A model generated the notes under the pieces. The model was not told the DNA's origin. It ran no database searches and saw only the letters and a list, made by a program, of their open reading frames with translations. This document shows positions 58,016 through 64,000 of a stretch of DNA of 64,000 nucleotides, one piece after another. Made by a program: the position numbers and the translations under genes. Origin of the DNA: Theropithecus gelada (Eukaryota; Chordata; Mammalia; Primates; Cercopithecidae); contig NC_037672.1 in assembly GCF_003255815.1 (NCBI RefSeq), positions 105,957,420 to 106,021,419 of the forward strand, in the 5' to 3' direction. Every line of letters starts with the position of its first letter. The first letter of the stretch is position 1.

Positions 58016-59530
58016 TGTCCAAATCCACCCATCTTTCCTCTCTGAGGTTCGTATACTCATCTGATTGAAATCAAACTAAAAATGTATAGAATGGCTTTGC
58101 CAGACAAAGGTAGCCCCACAGACGTACCTCCAGCAAAAAAAATGTGTGTTGACAGCAAGGTCAAGGCCATCTGACAACAAGCATCTCATCTGATTTACAC
58201 ACTCAGCCACCTACTTCTTAAACCTCTCAACTGCCTGTTATAGCTCTGGTCCCCCAATACACAAAGCTGGGGAGAATGCCTCAAGGCTCCATACCTTCGG
58301 GTTGACTTCATGTGTCTGGAATGTCTGTTTTAAATGAAGTTTCCAAGGGATGCATTGTAAGCCATTCAACTTTACTAAAACACCAGCTCCGTTCCAAGTA
58401 TGGGGCTTGGGTGTCCTCTGGGACTCCTGGGTAACTTCCACATTGGATAATTAAACCCAAGAATAACTCACCTGAGAAGAAATATGCAGAGACTTGTGGA
58501 GGAGAGAAAGTAGGAACTCAGATATGATGATGATAAAACAATGCTAAAGGCAGGTATAGAAAAAAAGGATATTGGAGTTTTCAAACTGAAAAAGAGCCTG
58601 TAAAATTTAGTCAAAGGTCAACAGGGCAATTTGGCAGAAAAAGGTGGGAATCAATGGGATACAGCCTTACAACCAAAAGTTGATCAGAACTGAAATGAAA
58701 CGGATCTGTACTCTCCTCCTGACTTTGCCACTTGAAGTCCAAAGCAGTAAGCAGGGTGCCTTGTTAGGAAAAAGCAACCAGAGTGCCAGTGGATAAAACA
58801 GGGGTAATATTTGATTTTTGAATGCAAGGCTATCAGACACTACAATATTCTAAAGGATCCTCACATTTTTGTTATGACTAATGCCAGCTTATGCACACAA
58901 CACATCATTCACATGAACATTCACAGAACCACAGAAAGGGCATAGAATGGTTCCTTCAGAAAATGACAAAAACAAAGCCTTTGAAACTATTGATAATTAA
59001 TAAGCCAGGCAGTAGCAATTAATATGTGTAGAGATGGGGCGCCTACTGTTCTCTGAGCCATAGCTCATTTAAAATACTCACCCTGTAATTTATGAGCGAT
59101 ATTTAATACCTCAGTGACCATAAACCTCAATGTTTTATTACCACTGTTTAGCATACCTTTGATGTACTGCCCAGCACTACACAATCCAAAACAAATTACT
59201 TTCAGGAAGCTGGATATTATATAAATGCAGGAAAGTCATAAATAATGCACAGGAGGAACATTTTCTCTGGGTTCTGACATGCCACAGTGGGTCTCTGTGA
59301 GTCTCTGTGAGTGTGACTTCTCGAGCATCTCGCTGGGCTTGGATGAGGGGCAGGAGGGCGGCCCATCTGAGGAATGGTTGGTTGTCAGACAGGGTGGGAA
59401 TGCAGAGGGCCAGGCACTGACTGACACCATATTTTAAACCAATAGCAGAGGCAAATGGAAAACAAATGAGGACCCTTTAGGAAGCTATGATCTACTTAAT
59501 GAGCTACAGATGTGTAAGGAACAGACCCTT
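58016..59530. other. Unassigned single-copy sequence
   Basis: No gene or repeat is recognised. Short frames at 58238-58441 and 59236-59430 (both -) are unsupported. GTCTCTGTGA is directly repeated at 59290. Confidence 0.4.
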
Positions 59531-60440
59531 CATTCATAGTTTTGGTGAGCTCTTCATATTCCTTTCCTTGCTATCACATGGGCATGCATTGGCTTCTCAA
59601 CAGCTGTCCAAAACTCTCTATTCTCTTCAAGGTTTGGGATTCAAGACCCTGATTCCCCACACCTGCTTACATGAGATAATCTCCTACCTCACTGAAGAAA
59701 TCAAGGTCATCAGGTGAGAATTCCTCCAACTTTCCTCCAACATAATCATCCTTGTCAAACCTCATTCTTACTGAGGTTGCTCTATCATGAAAGGGACAAT
59801 CCTTTCGCAAGGTGAAACACCTGTGTCCTTATTCACATTCCCTTGCCCTCTCCTCCAACACCATGATCTATAAATCATCCTCTTACAGTCTTAGTCCTCT
59901 CCCTCTCCACTGGTTCTTTTCCATTTGTCCTCAAATAGGATCAAATACACTGCATCCCTCAAATGAACAAGCAAGCAAAATAAAATATTTTTCATAACCA
60001 CATTACCTTATTTCTGAAGATGCTCTTCTTCCTCTCTTTGCCCCTACAGTCAGCCTGCCGTCATTGCCAAGCAGATTCTGTCCTCACCATTCTACTAAGA
60101 ATCTTCTGATGGTTTCCCTCCTCCATGACGTCCTTCTGACTTCATCTTATAAGACTCTCTGCAGGGTTGAATATTGTTTCCTCTTCCTACCCCTACTTGA
60201 AACTTTCATGTCCCGGTCCTACATGTTCCTATTCTTGTTCAGGATTATTTTCCCCTAGGTCTCTTCTACTGGCTCTGCTTGCTTCCTCTGCCCATCCCCA
60301 GTTCTCTTCTCTTCTCTATATACTCTTTCTAGATGGCCCACCCTCTTCACTGGCTTTAACCATCATCCAGATACCAGTGACTTCAAGTCCTATTGCTGAA
60401 ACTCAACTCCCTAAGGTCTACCAGTTGCTTGTTGGACAAT
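59531..60440. other. Pyrimidine-rich block, possibly old repeat
   Basis: About 900 bp of C/T-rich DNA resembling an old interspersed repeat (for example the line CCAGATACCAGTGACTTCAA near 60367 and TCTCTTCTACTGGCTCTGCT near 60260). Frames at 60064-60496 arise from the strand bias. I cannot name a family. Confidence 0.35.
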
Positions 60441-60489
60441 TTTGCCTGGTGTTCCATAGGTCAGTGTTCCAAAATATAAGTTATAAGGA

Positions 60490-61316
60490 GAGATAGAATA
60501 TTTGCAAGGTGTCAAAATACCACCCCACAAACAACTTGATAATTGCAAAGAGGAAAATGTATCTTCAAAATGAAAATAAGTGGTGGCCACTACCTTAACC
60601 AAGTGATCAAATGTGCTATCACTAATTGTGGGCAATCTGCCATTCGATACCTGCTGAGGGGATAAATAGAAAGTATGTGGCAATACCTGTAAGTTATTCT
60701 TGCCAATAATGTATAACCTGAATGTAATCAAGTCTTTTAGACCTAACTTACTGTTTGTATAAAACACAAGCAATAGAGTAAGAAGTTAAAGGCAAATCCA
60801 GATTGCGCAACCTCTATAGGTCAATTGGCCTGGTCTCTTCAAAAAGACAGTCAATATCATTTTTTAAAATGGAGACTATTCTGAGATAAAAGAACTAAAA
60901 GAGATAACAGTCAAATGCAATGCATAAAATTTGATTGAATCTTGTTTTGAAACAACCAGCTATAAAAGATATTTTGGGTATAATGTAGAAAATTTGAACA
61001 CAAGCTTTAAATTAGCTAATATTAGAGAAATAATGTGAATTTTCTTAAATGTGTTTATGGTATTGTGTTTTTGGAGGAGGATTTCCTTATCTTTCGGAGA
61101 TGCACGCTGAAGCATTTAGGGATGAACTTTTGTGTTACCTGCAACTTACTTTCAAACGTTCTGCAAAAATAAACATCTGCATGTGTGTATAACTGTATAA
61201 CTCAAATACAGCAAAGCATTAATAATTTTTAATTTAGGGGGTAAGTGTGGGAATGTTGAATGTACTTTCCTTCAACATTCTTGCATGTTTTAAAATTTTC
61301 ATAACAAAAAAGTAGA
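60490..61316 (+). mobile_element. Old L1M-like 3' UTR
   Basis: Same class as 36110-37400: CACTACCTTAACCAAGTGAT (60588), then CTGAAGCATTTAGGGATGAA (61108), GCAACTTACTTTCAAACGTT (61141), and an end reading TTTTAAAATTTTCATAAC then AAAAAAG. No ORF. Confidence 0.6.
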
Positions 61317-62125
61317 GAATATGAAGGGAAAATGAAGATAGGCAAAAAACAAAAACAGAAACAAAAAAAAAAAAAATAGAGAAAGAGTAGCCAAAAAAAT
61401 TAAATACAAATTTAATACTTTTCTTCTGCCTCCCCCTTCCCTTTATTTTCTATTCCTAATTTATCAAGTAGATCAAGCTAAAAATCTTAGATTCATCTAC
61501 AACTTCTCTTTTCCTCTTCAGATCTCCTACTTCCTTCCCTCCTATCATCTGGGCTTCATCTCTCCATATCTTGAGTCTCTGTGCCACCCACCACCATTGC
61601 TGCCACACTGCCGTCATGGGTCTTCCATCATGAATCACCTGGACTTCCACCCCTTGGGCTTAATCCCCTCCACCATCAGTCCATTTTCCCTATTCATTCC
61701 CCTGATGAAACCTTTCTGCAAACTTCCACTGCCTGGGAAATAAAATCAAATTCCCTGAAATAAAACTATTAAAGGATAACATCGGAATGGAATCTAAAAG
61801 TAAGGACAACAGGGAAGTCAAACTGACATCTAGCAACACCCTCAGGCTTTTGACTGCAAAGCTAGAATTTTGATTCCTAGGCTTCCTCACTCCAGGTTTC
61901 ATTTTGTACTGAGATAGCAAAGAAGACAGGCCTAGGAAAAATTATGGTGTCCTCTTAAGGAACCTTGAACTGTCTACCTGAAAAAAGAAGCATGTATGGA
62001 TCGGCCAAGTAGTGTTCTGGATTTTTAAGGTCTATAAAAGAGAGAGAGCGCCTTTTAACTACCAAGGACATGACTTCAGATCCTCAATGAAAGACTCATT
62101 TTATTGACTCCAGTAAGTGGTTTAT
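61317..62125. other. Unassigned
   Basis: Starts with an A-rich run (61350-61378). The pyrimidine-rich part at 61450-61745 resembles an L2-type relic (GGGAAATAAAATCAAATTCC end), but not firmly. No gene is recognised. Confidence 0.35.
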
Positions 62126-62129
62126 AACA

Positions 62130-62900
62130 CTTTTTCCGTGAAGCTGAGGGAAGCAAACACTCTCATACATTGTTAGTATGAGGGTAAATTGGTATAGTCA
62201 CTATGGGGGGCAATTTTTTTTATACTGTTAGATCCAGGCAAAGTCACTTTGGAAAATTTGTCCGACAGATAAACTTGCTGCTATGATTTTAATGAATCCC
62301 CTCCAAAAGTTCGGTGTTGCCAATGTGATAGTGTTAAGAGATGACACCTTTAAGAGGTGACCAGGCCATGAAGGTGCCACCCCTGTGAATGGAATTAGGT
62401 GCCCTTATAAAGGTGTTTGGCAGAGGGAGTTATTTCTCTCTTGCCCTCTGCCTTCTACCATTTGAGGACGTGGAAAGAAGGTCCTCACCAGATGCTGGTG
62501 CCTTGACCTTGTACTTCCCTGCCTTCAGAACTGTGAGAAATAATTCCTGTTCTTTATTAATTACCTAGTCTTGGGTATTCTGTTACAGCACACAAAATGA
62601 ACTGAGACATTTGCACATATGCAAAATGGTGTATGGTGTATACAATTCTGAATCCTGCTATGTCATTCATTAAGACATTTTTTCTCAATTGGAAAAATAT
62701 TGAAGTAAGTCCAATGTCCACCAATAGGGGACTAGTTAAATAAATTATGGTACTTCAGCCTAAAGGAATACTATCAGTTAATATAAAAAATTGTGAAGAA
62801 CTCTATGCACACATCTCTATAAGATGTACTGTGACATGAAAAATGCAATTTGCAGCACCATGTGTATAGTGCTCTAAACTTTATAGTAAAATGTGACGAA
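62130..62900 (+). mobile_element. Old L1M ORF2 end, split by MST LTR
   Basis: Left part: AACACTCTCATACATTGTTA then GAGGGTAAATTGGTATAGTC. Right part: TTGGAAAAATATTGAAGTAA, CCAATGTCCACCAATAGGGG, TAAATAAATTATGGTACTTC. The two halves are separated by the LTR at 62279-62609. Confidence 0.75.
62279..62609 (+). mobile_element. MST/MLT1-type MaLR solo LTR
   Basis: Starts TGCTATGATTTTAATGAATC and ends GCACACAAAATGAACTGAGA then CA, with CAGAACTGTGAGAAATAATT and an AATTACCTAGTCTTGGGTAT line. The 5-bp target duplication is CTTGC/TTTGC (62274-62278 and 62610-62614). Confidence 0.9.
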
Positions 62901-63125
62901 ATAGAGAATAAGTGCTTGAGAATAAAAGAGTCAAAAATAATGCAGCAATATTAAGTGTGAAAATTATCCACCACCTCTAAGGTTAGAAAAACTCAGGGAA
63001 GATGTTGGTGTCATCATAACCTAGAAACTTGAAGGGCTAACCACATGGAGCTAGGACTCATACCTCTGAGAAGGAGCACCACTGGGCTGGTGCTGATGTC
63101 TCTGATGGGAGTGGTGGGAGACTAT
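62901..63125. other. Unassigned
   Basis: No feature recognised. Confidence 0.3.
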
Positions 63126-63522
63126 CTTAGTCTGTTTTGTGTTGCTATAATAGAATACCACAGACTGGGTACATTTATAAAGAAAACATATTTATTTCTT
63201 ATAGTTATGAAGGCTGGGAAGTCCAAGGTTTAGGGTCTCACATCTGGCAAGAGCCGTCTTGCTATGTCATCCCATGGCAGGAGGCGAAAGGGCAAGAGAG
63301 CACATTTGCCAGAAAGGAAGTGGGCCAAAGTCATCCTTTTGTCAGGAACTCATTCCCACAATAACTAACCCATTCTGGCAATAATGACATTAATTAATTT
63401 ATGAGAGCACAGCCCTCATGGCCTAATCACCCCTTAAAGATCCCACCTCTCAACACGACTGCATCAAGAATCAAATTTCCAGCCCATGTGAACTTTGGGG
63501 GACACATTGAAACCATAGCAAT
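63126..63522 (-). mobile_element. MST/MLT1-type MaLR LTR
   Basis: Antisense LTR: CTTAGTCTGTTTTGTGTTGC, ATAGAATACCACAGACTGGG, GGAACTCATTCCCACAATAA, and a CATTGAAACCATAGCA end. It points opposite to the MaLR LTR 0.5 kb to the left, so the two are separate insertions. No internal region adjoins it. Confidence 0.88.
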
Positions 63523-63742
63523 ATGAAACCACATTGAAACTGAGACTGGTTCTGGGAGTGCAAGTACAAGCTAGAGATGGGAACCAAGTGCTCCACCATG
63601 CTTCCCCTTTCTGCCTTTCAGCCTTCCTTTATTACTCTTTATTGATAGAATCTAACAGAGAACCAGTTGACAAAGGAAAAATGTAGTTTCCTGAGTCCCA
63701 GCATGGAGTATAGAAGGATGGGTTTAAAGCTGAGAGGTAGGA
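63523..63742. other. Unassigned
   Basis: No feature recognised. Confidence 0.3.
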
Positions 63743-64000
63743 GGGGGCGGAGCAAGATGGCCCAATAGGAGCAGCTCCAGTCTCCAACTCCCAGCGCCAG
63801 CTACACAGAAGACCGGTGATTTCGGCATTTTCAACTGAGGTACTGGGTTCATCTCACTGGGGAGTGCCGGACGATCGGTACTGGTCAGCTGCTGCAGCCC
63901 GACCAGCGAGAGCTGAAGCAGGGCGAGGCATTGCCTCACCTGAGAAGCGCAAGGGGGAAGGGAATCCCTTTTCCTAGCCAGGGGAACTGAGACACACAAC
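63743..64000 (+). mobile_element. L1PA 5' UTR, start of element (runs off window)
   Basis: The very 5' end of a primate L1 is present: GGGGGCGGAGCAAGATGGCC, with the YY1-type CAAGATGGC box at +10, then CAATAGGAGCAGCTCCAGTC, GGGTTCATCTCACTGGGGAG and GCAGGGCGAGGCATTGCCTC. The form resembles L1PA6-PA8 rather than L1HS. Since 5' truncation is the rule for L1, an intact 5' start suggests that a near full-length copy continues beyond the window. The L1 5' UTR contains the sense promoter and, further in, an antisense promoter. The - strand frame across this part (63724-63999) is within the UTR. Confidence 0.93.

Noticed and set aside
1..64000. A new defence, mobile or metabolic system of bacterial or viral type
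   Set aside because: Everything that can be identified is of primate repeat or pseudogene origin. The most novel arrangement I can support is the EXOC7/ZACN retrocopy within nested L1s.

Overview
This is a primate nuclear-genome window, most likely human or another hominoid. It has many Alu SINEs, including one with the 12-bp deletion typical of the AluYd/Yc3 lineage. It also has L1M, L1P and L1PA LINEs, MaLR (MST/THE1/MLT1) LTRs, MER2 and MADE1 DNA transposons, MIR and L2 relics, and processed pseudogenes. I see no operon-like or bacterial features, no CRISPR array and no convincing intact host protein gene. The window reads as intergenic or intronic DNA built by successive retroposition.

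Layout. 1-4.8 kb is an old L1M/HAL1-like element on the + strand. It is interrupted by an RPL26 processed pseudogene whose 145-codon frame is still open, by a short L1P 3' end and by an Alu. 4.8-11.1 kb is mostly unassigned sequence with MIRs, an L1M relic, an MLT1 LTR and a half Alu. 11.2-12.2 kb is a CA-rich satellite-like tract with a 69-bp repeating unit. 12.2-18.1 kb is the longest repeat-poor stretch. 18.4-21.2 kb is a complete MaLR provirus (LTR-internal-LTR, - strand) inserted in a MIR, with a THE1-type solo LTR nested in one of its LTRs. 21.4-22.3 kb is a decayed RPSA processed pseudogene.

23.0-35.1 kb is the most informative part: three retroelements nested in one another. An old L1 (arms 23026-23485 and 33246-35137) was split by a younger L1 (23486-33235). 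That L1 was in turn split by a 4.9-kb retrocopy of EXOC7 mRNA on the - strand (about 26871-31776). The coding part of the retrocopy is intronless. Its very long 3' UTR carries the last exons and introns of the ion-channel gene ZACN in antisense. This fits the known tail-to-tail overlap of EXOC7 and ZACN and shows that the copied RNA read through ZACN.

35.1-64 kb holds a THE1-type LTR with a perfect 5-bp target duplication, several Alus, a MADE1 hairpin (the mir-548 precursor family), old L1M 3' UTRs, a MER2, a MER3-like DNA transposon, MIRs, two MaLR LTRs and simple repeats. It ends in the 5' UTR of an L1PA element that runs off the window. Two orphan - strand ORFs here (39275-39667 and 51019-51225) deserve a search but are not called as genes. 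Repeat family names are recognised from memory of consensus sequences; subfamily assignments are approximate.
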